Positions 29,333 through 37,837 of a stretch of DNA of 64,000 nt are shown here, piece after piece. How positions within the stretch are numbered: the stretch's first letter is position 1; each line of letters starts with the position of its first letter. This DNA is from Franconibacter helveticus LMG 23732 (GTDB lineage: Bacteria; Pseudomonadota; Gammaproteobacteria; Enterobacterales; Enterobacteriaceae), in contig NZ_AWFX01000057.1 in the NCBI RefSeq assembly GCF_000463115.2, positions 107,953 through 171,952 on the forward strand, read 5' to 3'. The position numbers and the translations under genes are program-made. A model generated the notes under the pieces. That model did no database searches. It was not told the DNA's origin and saw nothing but the letters and a program-made list of their open reading frames with translations.

Positions 29333-29495
29333 TTTTTTCTCGGGTCAGTCAAAAACCGCCTTAGTTTACGCGCAGACGCTGCGGGCGCAAGCAAGCTTAA
29401 CGATTGCGTTAAAATTAACCATTGCATTGACGACGCAAAGCAGTATTATGCGGCGGCTTTTGCGCAAACGCGCCGCGTCTGCCTGAAAGCGATGG

Positions 29496-29530
29496 AAATG
29501 GGTTCCCTCACCCCAACTAACAAAAAGGTC
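29496..29530 (+). ncRNA. Probable preQ1-I riboswitch upstream of yhhQ
   Basis: The yhhQ leader has the compact H-type pseudoknot pattern of preQ1 class I: stem 5' side TGGG (29499-29502), a C-rich loop, then CCCC (29511-29514) whose first C would pair with preQ1, 3' side CCCA (29512-29515), and an A-rich tail AACTAACAAAAAGG (29515-29528). It resembles the well-studied Thermoanaerobacter aptamer position by position. The final AAGG is also the yhhQ ribosome binding site, so ligand binding would block translation. It regulates a queuosine-precursor transporter, which fits. Confidence 0.72.
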
Positions 29531-29535
29531 ACAAT

Positions 29536-30201
29536 ATGACACCCTTTACTTCAAGCCAGCGCCGCCGCGCGCTTGTCTGGCTATCGCTGTTTCATTTGCT
29601 GGTGATCACCTCCAGCAACTATCTGGTGCAACTGCCGGTCTCCATTTTCGGTTTTCATACCACCTGGGGCGCGTTCAGCTTCCCGTTTATCTTTCTGGCA
29701 ACCGACCTGACCGTGCGCATTTTCGGCGCGTCGCTGGCTCGCCGCATCATTTTCGCGGTGATGGTTCCGGCGCTGCTCATCTCTTATGTCATTTCGTCGC
29801 TGTTCTATATGGGAAGCTGGCAAGGTTTCGGCGCGCTGGCGCACTTCAACCTGTTCGTCGCCCGTATCGCCACGGCGAGCTTTATGGCATATGCGCTGGG
29901 CCAGATCCTGGATGTGCATGTCTTTAACCGCCTGCGCCAGAGCCGCCAGTGGTGGCTTGCCCCCGGCGCTTCCCTGCTGCTTGGCAATATCAGCGACACG
30001 CTTTCGTTTTTCTTTATCGCCTTCTGGCGCAGCCCGGATCCTTTTATGGCCGAGCACTGGATGGAAATCGCCGCGGTGGACTACTGCTTCAAGGTGCTCA
30101 TCAGCATTATTTTCTTCCTGCCGATGTATGGCGTGCTGCTGAATATGCTGTTGAAAAAGCTGGCAGATAAATCCGATTTCTCTGCGTTACAGCACGGCTA
30201 A
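29536..30201 (+). CDS. yhhQ: Queuosine precursor transporter
   Basis: 221-aa inner-membrane protein with about six hydrophobic segments, of the COG1738/YhhQ vitamin-uptake-like family. E. coli YhhQ imports 7-cyano- and 7-aminomethyl-7-deazaguanine for queuosine tRNA modification. Typical stretches are FHTTWGAFSFPFIFLATDLTVRIFG and GNISDTLSFFFIAF. A probable preQ1 riboswitch overlaps its ribosome binding site. Divergent from tusA, as in E. coli. Confidence 0.93.
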   Translation: MTPFTSSQRRRALVWLSLFHLLVITSSNYLVQLPVSIFGFHTTWGAFSFPFIFLATDLTVRIFGASLARRIIFAVMVPALLISYVISSLFYMGSWQGFGALAHFNLFVARIATASFMAYALGQILDVHVFNRLRQSRQWWLAPGASLLLGNISDTLSFFFIAFWRSPDPFMAEHWMEIAAVDYCFKVLISIIFFLPMYGVLLNMLLKKLADKSDFSALQHG

Positions 30202-30273
30202 AGGCTGGCGGAAGTTCTTGTGTTAAGATGCAGGGATGGGTCGTTATGACCGTTTACGTAAAGGAATAAGTCA

Positions 30274-30834
30274 ATGCGCAACCTGGTAAAATATGTCGGT
30301 ATTGGCCTGCTGGTGATGGGGCTGGCGGCCTGTGACAACAACGACAGCAAAGCGCCTGCCTCCGGCAGCGCGGCTGAAAGCAGCGCCGCCAGCGGCCAGC
30401 CGGTAACCCTGCTGGATGGCAAGCTGAGCTTCTCCCTGCCGGCGGATATGTCAGACCAGAGCGGCAAGCTTGGCACCCAGGCGAACAACATGCACGTTTA
30501 CTCAGACACGACCGGCGAGAAAGCGGTCATTGTCATTCTTGGGGATAACACCCAGGAGCCGCTCGACGTGCTGGCCAAACGCCTGGAAGATCAGCAGCGT
30601 AGCCGCGACCCTAACTTGCAGGTCGTGACCAACAAAGCGGTTGATATCAAAGGCCAGAAGCTTCAGCAGCTCGACAGCATTATCTCCGCCAAAGGCCAGA
30701 CCGCTTACTCTTCTGTGGTGCTGGGCCATGTGGATAACAAACTGCTGACCCTGCAAATCACCCTGCCTGCCGACAACCAGCAGCAGGCGCAGAGCGCGGC
30801 GGAAAACATTATCAACACGCTGGTTGTGAAATAA
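30274..30834 (+). CDS. dcrB: DcrB family lipoprotein
   Basis: 186 aa (E. coli 185). Lipoprotein signal with lipobox LGLAAC; cysteine about residue 20 would be acylated, and the following DNN suggests inner-membrane retention. The mature domain binds nothing known; in E. coli DcrB is needed for phage C1/C6 entry and has been linked to envelope lipoprotein maturation. Its terminator lies inside the 3' end of the convergent yhhS. Confidence 0.92.
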   Translation: MRNLVKYVGIGLLVMGLAACDNNDSKAPASGSAAESSAASGQPVTLLDGKLSFSLPADMSDQSGKLGTQANNMHVYSDTTGEKAVIVILGDNTQEPLDVLAKRLEDQQRSRDPNLQVVTNKAVDIKGQKLQQLDSIISAKGQTAYSSVVLGHVDNKLLTLQITLPADNQQQAQSAAENIINTLVVK

Positions 30835-32055
30835 TTACTCCCGCGTTTCACCGGCCTCTGTCGCCTGCGCCAGAGGCCGTTTTTTTAGCCGCCACGCCAG
30901 CCATAGCGCCACGCACACCAGCGCCGCCGAAGCCAGATAAATCATCGGCACCCCTGCGTAAGCCATCATCACGCCCGCCAGCGGCCCGGTCATGCCGAGC
31001 GAAAGGTCCATAAATACCGTGTAAGTGGCGAGCGCGCTGCCCTGGTTATGCTGCGGCACCGCTTTCACCGCTACCACCCCCAGCGCCGGAAAGACCAGCG
31101 AGAAGCCGCCGCCCGCCAGCAAAGTGCCCGCCTTCGCCATCAGCGGCGTAGCGGCAAGCCCCACCAGCAGCAGGCCCAGCGCTTCCACCACAAAGCAGAT
31201 CATCGCCACGTTCAGCCCGCCCAGGCGGTTAATGCCATTCGGGAACAGCAGACGTCCGCCGACGAATGCAGCGCTAAACAAGGTCAGCGCGAACGCCGCG
31301 CCGTCCCAGCCTTTGGCCTGATAAAAGAGCGTAATAAAAGTGGCGATCACGCCGAAGCCTGTTGAAGAGAGCGCCAGCGCCATGCCGTAAGGCCAGACGC
31401 GCCCGAGCACGGCGCGAAACGGCAACGGCTTGCCCTTGCTGGCGGTGACTCTGGGCCGTGGCAGCGCCAGCAGCGCCGCCAGCAGCGAAACGCCCATAAT
31501 GACGCCCGCCAGCAGCCGCAACCCGCCCCATTCATAGCAGAGCGCCCCCAGCGGCGCGCCGACCGCCATCGCCCCGTACGTCACCACGCCGTTCCACGAA
31601 ATAACTTTACCGATGTGCGCCGAGCCGACGACGCCCACGCCCCAGAGCGTCGCCCCGGTGCCCGCCAGGCTTTGCCCGACGCCCAGAATAAGCCGCCCGA
31701 GGCAAAGCAGCGCCAGGCTCGCCAGCGGCCAGGCCTGCGTTTCCCCCGCCAGCCAGTAGCAAAGCCCGCTTAAGAAACAGCCGCACAGCCCCAGAATCAC
31801 CACCTGTTTGGGGCCGAGCGTGTCGGCGGCGCGCCCGGCGTGCGGGCGGCTTAACAGGGTGGCGAAGTATTGCAGGCTGATAACCAGCCCCGCCCAGAAG
31901 GCGCTGAACCCCATCACGTCATGCACGTAGCCGGGCAGCACCGCAAGCGGCAGGCCGATGGTTAAAAAGCTGGCGAAGTTGAAGATAACAACAGAAACGA
32001 TGCGCAGATTAAGGCGTAATCCGCTTATAGCCGGTTCAGCGGCGCGCTCGGGCAT
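30835..32055 (-). CDS. yhhS: MFS transporter YhhS
   Basis: 406-aa major facilitator family protein with 12 predicted hydrophobic segments. Close to E. coli YhhS (VLPGYVHDVMGFSAFWAGLVISLQY, GVGVVGSAHIGKVISWNG, FMDLSLGMTGPLAG). Substrate unknown; E. coli YhhS has been linked to arabinose efflux and glyphosate tolerance. I start at MPERAAEP (32055); a GTG three codons earlier is possible. The stop codon abuts that of dcrB. Confidence 0.93.
   Translation of the reverse strand: MPERAAEPAISGLRLNLRIVSVVIFNFASFLTIGLPLAVLPGYVHDVMGFSAFWAGLVISLQYFATLLSRPHAGRAADTLGPKQVVILGLCGCFLSGLCYWLAGETQAWPLASLALLCLGRLILGVGQSLAGTGATLWGVGVVGSAHIGKVISWNGVVTYGAMAVGAPLGALCYEWGGLRLLAGVIMGVSLLAALLALPRPRVTASKGKPLPFRAVLGRVWPYGMALALSSTGFGVIATFITLFYQAKGWDGAAFALTLFSAAFVGGRLLFPNGINRLGGLNVAMICFVVEALGLLLVGLAATPLMAKAGTLLAGGGFSLVFPALGVVAVKAVPQHNQGSALATYTVFMDLSLGMTGPLAGVMMAYAGVPMIYLASAALVCVALWLAWRLKKRPLAQATEAGETRE
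30853..30886 (+). terminator. dcrB terminator embedded in the end of yhhS
   Basis: GGCCTCTG (30853-30860) pairs with CAGAGGCC (30871-30878) and is followed by GTTTTTTT on the plus strand. It terminates dcrB while also encoding the last residues of convergent yhhS. Confidence 0.8.
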
Positions 32056-32214
32056 GGAAATCACCGGAAATTAACAACAGTGCGTCAGTATAAACACGTC
32101 GGCGCAGTAAAATCAGCCTTCACTTTCAGAACGCTCTACTCCGGCGCGCTTGCCGCGAAAGGCTACACTGTAAACAACCCCACAGTACGGGCGTCTATTT
32201 AAAAGGATTTCATT

Positions 32215-33288
32215 ATGCTCAGAAAGTCGGGCAGCAGCAGCGATGTTGCTACCACGCAGAAGGCTGGTCTGCATATGCTGCAAAAGCTGGCGGCGCTGGT
32301 CATTATTCTGGCCGGTATTCACGCCGCCGCCGATATTATCGTCCCGCTGTTGCTTGCCCTGTTTTTCGCGATTGTGCTTAACCCGCTGGTGACCTGGTTT
32401 GTGCGCCGGGGCTTTAAACGCTCTTTCGCCATCACGATCGTGGTCATTGCGATGCTGTTTGTGCTGACGCTGCTGCTCGGTCTGCTGGCCGCTTCGCTCA
32501 ATGAGTTCGTCGCGCTGCTGCCTAAATACGCCAATGAATTCTCGCGCAAGATAATGCATCTGGAACGTATGGTGCCGTTTATGAATTTGCACCTCTCGCC
32601 GGAGCGCATGTTGCAGCGCATGGACTCAGAAAAAATGATGGGCTATGCCACCACCCTGATGACCCAGCTTTCCGGGGCGATGGCGAGCATCGTACTGCTG
32701 GTGATGACGGTCGTGTTTATGCTTTTTGAAGTGCGCCACCTGCCCTATAAGCTGCGCTTCGCCCTCTCTAACCCGCAAATTCATATTGCAGGCCTGCACC
32801 GCGCGCTGAAAGGCGTGACTCACTACCTGGCGCTGAAAACGTTAATCAGCCTGTGGACCGGGGCCATTATCTGGCTCGGCCTGACGCTGCTTGGCGTGCA
32901 GTTCGCGCTGATGTGGGGCGTGCTCGGCTTTCTGCTTAATTACATTCCCAATATCGGTTCCGTGCTTTCCGCTATTCCGCCCATGGCGCAGGCGCTGTTG
33001 TTTAATGGCTTTTACGAGTGCGTGATGGTGGGGCTGCTCTTCCTGGCGGTGCATATGGTGCTGGGGAATATGGTGGAACCGCGCATGATGGGCCATCGCC
33101 TGGGGATGTCGACGCTGGTCGTGTTTCTCTCGTTGCTGTTCTGGGGCTGGCTGCTTGGCCCGGTGGGCATGTTGCTTTCCGTGCCGCTGACCAGCGTCTG
33201 TAAAATCTGGATGGAAACCACCGTCGGCGGCAGCAAGCTGGCTATTCTGCTCGGCCCCGGCCGGCCCAAAAGCCGATTGCCGGGGTAG
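32215..33288 (+). CDS. yhhT: AI-2E family transporter YhhT
   Basis: 357-aa membrane protein of the AI-2E/PerM family, with about eight hydrophobic segments, a basic N-terminal tail and the conserved LNYIPNIGSVLSAIPP near 240-256. E. coli YhhT is a putative exporter with no settled substrate. Followed by a strong terminator. In E. coli acpT and the nik operon follow; here the next gene is the unusual fusion on the opposite strand. Confidence 0.93.
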   Translation: MLRKSGSSSDVATTQKAGLHMLQKLAALVIILAGIHAAADIIVPLLLALFFAIVLNPLVTWFVRRGFKRSFAITIVVIAMLFVLTLLLGLLAASLNEFVALLPKYANEFSRKIMHLERMVPFMNLHLSPERMLQRMDSEKMMGYATTLMTQLSGAMASIVLLVMTVVFMLFEVRHLPYKLRFALSNPQIHIAGLHRALKGVTHYLALKTLISLWTGAIIWLGLTLLGVQFALMWGVLGFLLNYIPNIGSVLSAIPPMAQALLFNGFYECVMVGLLFLAVHMVLGNMVEPRMMGHRLGMSTLVVFLSLLFWGWLLGPVGMLLSVPLTSVCKIWMETTVGGSKLAILLGPGRPKSRLPG

Positions 33289-33304
33289 TAAAAGCATCAG
33301 GTTA

Positions 33305-33328
33305 AGCGGGCGACAAGCCCGCTTTTTG
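33305..33328 (+). terminator. Terminator of yhhT
   Basis: AGCGGGC-GACAA-GCCCGCT followed by TTTTG, 16 bp after the yhhT stop, in the gap before the convergent fusion gene. Confidence 0.85.
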
Positions 33329-33332
33329 TTAC

Positions 33333-36300
33333 TCAGGCCAGCGTGCCGCGGGTTTTCACGCGCGTTTTGACAAATTCCGCCGCCCTTTTGCCCGCCAGGA
33401 ACGCATGGTCGGAATTGTAATACTCCCACTCGCTGTAGCGTCCGGAGAGATGAATGTCATACCCCAGCAGCCACTCGCGGATCAGCGCGACATTCGCTTT
33501 GCGGGCGTGGTCGTAAACCACATAGGCGTAAGGAATATCGACCGTGTTGGCGGTCAGGATCGGGTCATCCGGTTTTATCATCCCTACCGCAATACAATCC
33601 TCAACGCAGCGGGCGATAAGCGCGTCGCCTTCCGCCGGCAGCGGTTTGTCCGGCGAGTAGCTGATTTCACATGTCAGGCCGCAGCCGCCCGGCGGGTTGC
33701 AGAACGGGCTGGCGTTGCCCTGCACAAAGATACGATGAAAGATCGTGTCGCCGGGGTAGTAGATCCAGTGCTTGTCCGTGAGATCCGCCCGGCCCACGCC
33801 CAGGTTCACGCAACGTATTGAGACGTGCCGCAGGCCTTTCGCCGCTTCCTGCACCGCTTCCGGCGCTTCGTCGCCAATCAGCTTGATAAGCTCAGGCAAC
33901 GGCATTGTGTTGATAAGCTGTTCGTAGCGGTAGCGACGGCCATCTGACAGCACGGCGATGTGATCGCGCGGCTGCACTTTGACCAGTGAGGTATTGGTTT
34001 CAAGCTTGCATTTAAGGTGCGGCAAAAAACCGGACATCAGCGCCTGGAAACCGCCGCGCAGCGGATAGCCGAAGCGGGCGTTCGGCCCCATCGGTTTGGC
34101 GAGCGGCGCCAGCGCCCCTTCGATAATCTGGCCGAGATCCGGCAGCGGCACGCGCCCGCCAAGCCAGGAGGTTTCCATTTCGTCGAGCGGCACTGTCCAG
34201 AGCTTTTTGTTGTAAGGGATAGCGAAATATTTGGCGATGCCGCGACCCCAGGTTTTCAGAATAAAGCGCTCGAAGTTTTCCTCGCCTGCGCTTTCATTCG
34301 CCGCGCGGCAGACCTCGCCATCGGGCACCGCGCCGTCGGCGCAGCAATCCCGCCGCTGGGCGACCGTTTCGGCGAGCTTAGGCCCGCTCACCGCAGCGAG
34401 GGCGCTTTTCTGCGTGGCGCCGTAGCGCGCTTCGATAGCGCCCAGAATGCACTCTTTTATCACTTCCGGCGGCAGGCCGAACAGCGCCGCCTGGAAGGGG
34501 TAGCGGGTATGTACGCCATCGCTGTAGACCCAGGCTTCGCGCATCTGCCAGTGCAGGTTGTTGCCAAGCAGCAACTTGTACATCTCCAGCACATAAGGAT
34601 CGTCAGAAAACATGATGTGCCCGGCGTAGTCGAAGGTGAAGCCATTGTCGGTTATCGAGCGGCACCAGCCGCCCGGCGCCGCATTTTTCTCCAGCAAAAC
34701 GGCCCCTTCGCCATAATGGTAACCGGCGCTCAGCCCTGTCGGCCCGGCGCCGATAACCAGACAGGGCACGATGTCGTCATCAACCCCGGCGGTTTTCAGC
34801 CGCACCACCGCGCTTTCACGGGTTTGCGGCTCGCCGCCAGGCGACGCGTGCGCTGCTGGCGCCTGCGCGGCGCTGCGGGCATGTTCAATCAACGCGTGCA
34901 TGCGTTTTGCGGTATCGTCCCAGGAGGTTGCCGCAACGACATCGGCCATCTGTCGCGCCATTTCGCTTTTCGCCTGGGGCGTCATCGCCAGCGCCTGCTC
35001 GCAGGCGCGGACAAATTCCTCCTCGCTTCGGGCTATCGCCACCAGCCCCGCGTAATGCCGCTCGACATCGGCAATAGCGGTACTGACCACCGGCAGTTGC
35101 GCCGCCATGTACTCCAGCACTTTGGTCGGGCTGATGTATTTGGTTGAAGCATTAATGGCAAAGGGCATCAGGCAGACATCCCAGTCGGCAAGAAAATGCG
35201 GCAGCGCCTCGTAAGGCTGCTGGCCGAACCAGTGGATATTGGCGCGCTGCGGCAGACTTTGCGGATCGATTTTCACAACCGGACCGACCATGACAATGTG
35301 CCAGTGCGGATGGCTGTCGGCGAGCGCGGCGATAAGCCCCAGATCCATACGTTCGTCAATAACGCCGTAATAACCGAGGCGCGGCCCCGGCACCGCTTCC
35401 TGTAGCGGGTGGCCGTTGCCGCGATCGAGCGCCTGTTCAAAATGCGCGGCGTCTACGCTGCTCGGAAAACAGTGAACGCTGCTGTGGCGGCTTTTCTTCG
35501 CTTCATAAAGACTGGAGCCGCCGGTAAAGACCAGATCGGCCCGCCCGAGCAGCGCCGACTCGCGCTGCTGTAGCTGGCGCGGCGCCTGATGAAAAGCGGA
35601 AAGCTCGTCCATGCAGTCGTAAATCACCACGGCAGGGTTAAAAGCGGTCAACAGCGGCAGCGCCATCGGCGTATAGAACCAGACGACCGGCTGCTCGCCT
35701 TCACCAAGCAATTCGCTCAGCAGCGGCTGCAACACGGCAATTTGATCGTCATGAAAACCGTGCGCCTCAACGGGCGTATGCGGCTGAATAACCGTCACGT
35801 TAGGGGCGGGGGCGGTCTGGGATAACCCGGCAGGGCCAGCGTCAAACACCGGTTCCTCAATAAAATAGACCTGATAATGCTGCGCCAGGCGGCTTAACAG
35901 GTGCTGAGGACGCTGGAACACAAAACCCCAGCGTAAATGGCTGAATACAAGCAGTGTTTTCTGATGCATACCCTTCTCCTCGTCCCGGTTAGCCGGGTGA
36001 ATAAACGATTGAAAATGGCGTAGCGTGCGCTGCGCCTGAAGGAGCGCGGCGGCGTAAGGGGCATGTAGCTGACGAGCAGTCGGTTCCGCCCCGTCACGGT
36101 TAAGATCCCACAAGCCGCTTTGCGTCCAGTGCGTGGGGTCTTCCCACATAGGTCGGTCTACAATCGGGTAAAGGCAGATGCCGCAAAGCTCGGCGCCTGA
36201 AAGCTGGGCCTGCGCTACCTGCGCCACAATATGGCGAACCCAGGCGCTGCGCCCGCTGCCGACATGGCTGGTTTCCGCCAGCAGGACAGGGCGCTGGTAA

Positions 36301-37142
36301 CGTTGATGAAGTTCACAAAGCATTTCACTAAGCGGCTTACGCCGTTCGTCTCCCAGATGCCATGGCAGGCGGCGTCCGCTCGTGTCTTCCCACTGGTTGC
36401 CGTGGTAATAGTTGGCGCCGATGAGGTCGAGATAACGCGGCGCGCCGCCAAGCTCCGGCGCAAGCCGGCCCGCCAGCATGTCCCATGCCTGGAATTGCGC
36501 ATTGGAAAGCGCCTGCGCCGCCGCCTCAGCCAGCGGATCAGCGTCGCGGGGAACGATATGAATAATCGGGTCGCAGTGCAGGATGCGGGCGCGGCTGTCC
36601 GCCTCCCATATGGCGTCGCAGGCGGCGATGGCGGCGCGCACCAGTTGCCGTTTGGCGGCATCGGCGGCGTCGTTTTGCGGGCGGTCCGGACAGGGGAAAA
36701 GCCCTACCTCAATCCCCCAGCTCATAAAAGAGATTTCATTAACGGGCGAGTAAACCGGCGGCTGGTCATAGTAAGGAGCAAGAAAGCGCGCCAGCGCGCC
36801 GCAAAAATGGGCGAAGCGGGGAATAAAATCAGCGGAAAAAAGGCTAAGCCCATCCGGCCAGCCGTAGTGGCACAGCGTCCAGCACACCTGAATACCCTGT
36901 GTGCGGGCGGCCTCCATGCGAGCCGCGACGCTTGTGAAATCATAACCGTGCGGCGTTTGCGAGAGCCGCCAGCCAACGCTTTCACGCACAGTGGCGATAG
37001 AAAAAGGCTTTAGCGCCGCATAATCCTCATGCACGCGGCTGAAATGATCCGTCGCCGCATTCAGGGAGAGCGGTATCCCTTGCGGGTTGACATGATCCGC
37101 CCCTTCGTAACCGGCCTGCCAGAACGTCGAGAATATCGCCAC
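33333..37142 (-). CDS. Three-domain fusion: GH-like + TuaH-like glycosyltransferase + UGM-like flavoprotein
   Basis: 1,269 aa in one open frame. Residues about 1-380: clan-A (GH1/GH5-like) barrel with candidate acid/base E136 in SPVNEIS and nucleophile E290 in LLAETSH. Residues about 393-755: GT-B glycosyltransferase like TuaH/GT4 (FVFQRPQHL, YYGVIDERMDL, SPTKVLEYMAAQLPVV). An A/P-rich linker follows. Residues about 790-1269: FAD domain with VIGAGPTGLSAGY and E818, resembling eukaryote-type UDP-galactopyranose mutase; H842 (AGH), R997 (WLGGRV) and R1118 (LGVGR) align with its histidine loop and diphosphate-binding arginines. No signal peptide or membrane segment. Start: GTG 37142 with GGGAGGGG just upstream; a TTG ten codons earlier is possible. 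An internal ATG at 35969 (M392) has a strong AGGAG. Probably cell-surface glycan synthesis; function inferred. Confidence 0.82.
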   Translation of the reverse strand: MAIFSTFWQAGYEGADHVNPQGIPLSLNAATDHFSRVHEDYAALKPFSIATVRESVGWRLSQTPHGYDFTSVAARMEAARTQGIQVCWTLCHYGWPDGLSLFSADFIPRFAHFCGALARFLAPYYDQPPVYSPVNEISFMSWGIEVGLFPCPDRPQNDAADAAKRQLVRAAIAACDAIWEADSRARILHCDPIIHIVPRDADPLAEAAAQALSNAQFQAWDMLAGRLAPELGGAPRYLDLIGANYYHGNQWEDTSGRRLPWHLGDERRKPLSEMLCELHQRYQRPVLLAETSHVGSGRSAWVRHIVAQVAQAQLSGAELCGICLYPIVDRPMWEDPTHWTQSGLWDLNRDGAEPTARQLHAPYAAALLQAQRTLRHFQSFIHPANRDEEKGMHQKTLLVFSHLRWGFVFQRPQHLLSRLAQHYQVYFIEEPVFDAGPAGLSQTAPAPNVTVIQPHTPVEAHGFHDDQIAVLQPLLSELLGEGEQPVVWFYTPMALPLLTAFNPAVVIYDCMDELSAFHQAPRQLQQRESALLGRADLVFTGGSSLYEAKKSRHSSVHCFPSSVDAAHFEQALDRGNGHPLQEAVPGPRLGYYGVIDERMDLGLIAALADSHPHWHIVMVGPVVKIDPQSLPQRANIHWFGQQPYEALPHFLADWDVCLMPFAINASTKYISPTKVLEYMAAQLPVVSTAIADVERHYAGLVAIARSEEEFVRACEQALAMTPQAKSEMARQMADVVAATSWDDTAKRMHALIEHARSAAQAPAAHASPGGEPQTRESAVVRLKTAGVDDDIVPCLVIGAGPTGLSAGYHYGEGAVLLEKNAAPGGWCRSITDNGFTFDYAGHIMFSDDPYVLEMYKLLLGNNLHWQMREAWVYSDGVHTRYPFQAALFGLPPEVIKECILGAIEARYGATQKSALAAVSGPKLAETVAQRRDCCADGAVPDGEVCRAANESAGEENFERFILKTWGRGIAKYFAIPYNKKLWTVPLDEMETSWLGGRVPLPDLGQIIEGALAPLAKPMGPNARFGYPLRGGFQALMSGFLPHLKCKLETNTSLVKVQPRDHIAVLSDGRRYRYEQLINTMPLPELIKLIGDEAPEAVQEAAKGLRHVSIRCVNLGVGRADLTDKHWIYYPGDTIFHRIFVQGNASPFCNPPGGCGLTCEISYSPDKPLPAEGDALIARCVEDCIAVGMIKPDDPILTANTVDIPYAYVVYDHARKANVALIREWLLGYDIHLSGRYSEWEYYNSDHAFLAGKRAAEFVKTRVKTRGTLA

Positions 37143-37784
37143 TCGTCCCCTCCCTTCTCTTTTTACAGACAAAGCCTCCCTACCGAACCCACGTAAGAGG
37201 CGGGTTCAGCAGCATGAAAAAAGCTGAAAACTGACGGGCGCAACACGCCTTAGGGTTGCCGGAAAACCCTTCGGCAAACCCGATATGCCTTATTAAACGA
37301 AGCGGACTCGATAACTGCGCTAAGGATTTATATCGCGCAGGCGAAAAGAAAGAAGCGGGCGAAATATCGTCCGGTTACATTTATTTATAATTAAAGAATA
37401 AATAGTTTCTTACGGGAAGCTATCTGTAAAAAGTATAGGTAACGTCACCCTTTCTGCAAGATTATGCATAAAAGGAGAGCAGGCGCCGTGTTACATACTC
37501 TTTATTTCTGCGCTCCGTCTGTTTAATTCACGGTCTTGCGAAGCGGGCTAAACGGGAGGATGTATAAAAAAACAAAAACGAAGCGGCGTCAGGAAAAATA
37601 AACCTAAAAATGATAAAAAAATAAATAATCCGCTTCGTTAAATGGCGAAAAATTATATTTAAAAAGGCGGCAAGCGAAGCAACAATAAAAAACAAACATA
37701 TTATGAAATGAATGAGTAACCGCGTTGAAATCATAAAAAAGCACCAGCGACAGGAAACGTTTTGTATTCTCTACGCGCGAGATA
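37143..37784. other. AT-rich non-coding stretch before the fusion gene
   Basis: About 640 bp between the fusion gene and the yhiN terminator, clearly richer in A+T than its neighbours. No credible gene: the longest frame (37528-37734, minus) is low-complexity and lacks a ribosome binding site. The 10-mer AACGAAGCGG occurs at 37296-37305 and 37577-37586, and inverted (CCGCTTCGTT) at 37630-37639, the last two forming a hairpin with a 43-nt AT-rich loop. It probably holds the fusion-gene promoter and perhaps a long leader or silencer-binding DNA. Confidence 0.5.
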
Positions 37785-37790
37785 AATAAA

Positions 37791-37829
37791 ATAAAAACGC
37801 GTCGGTAACTGGCGCTTGCCGACGCGTTT
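37791..37829 (-). terminator. Terminator of yhiN
   Basis: AAACGCGTCGG (37795-37805) pairs perfectly with CCGACGCGTTT (37819-37829). On the minus strand it ends in TTTTTATTTTATTT, 9 bp after the yhiN stop. Confidence 0.88.
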
Positions 37830-37837
37830 CTGCCTGG

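Noticed and set aside
37528-37734. 68-codon minus-strand ORF in the AT-rich gap
   Set aside because: Low-complexity I/F-rich translation of AT-rich DNA, no ribosome binding site; probably not a gene.
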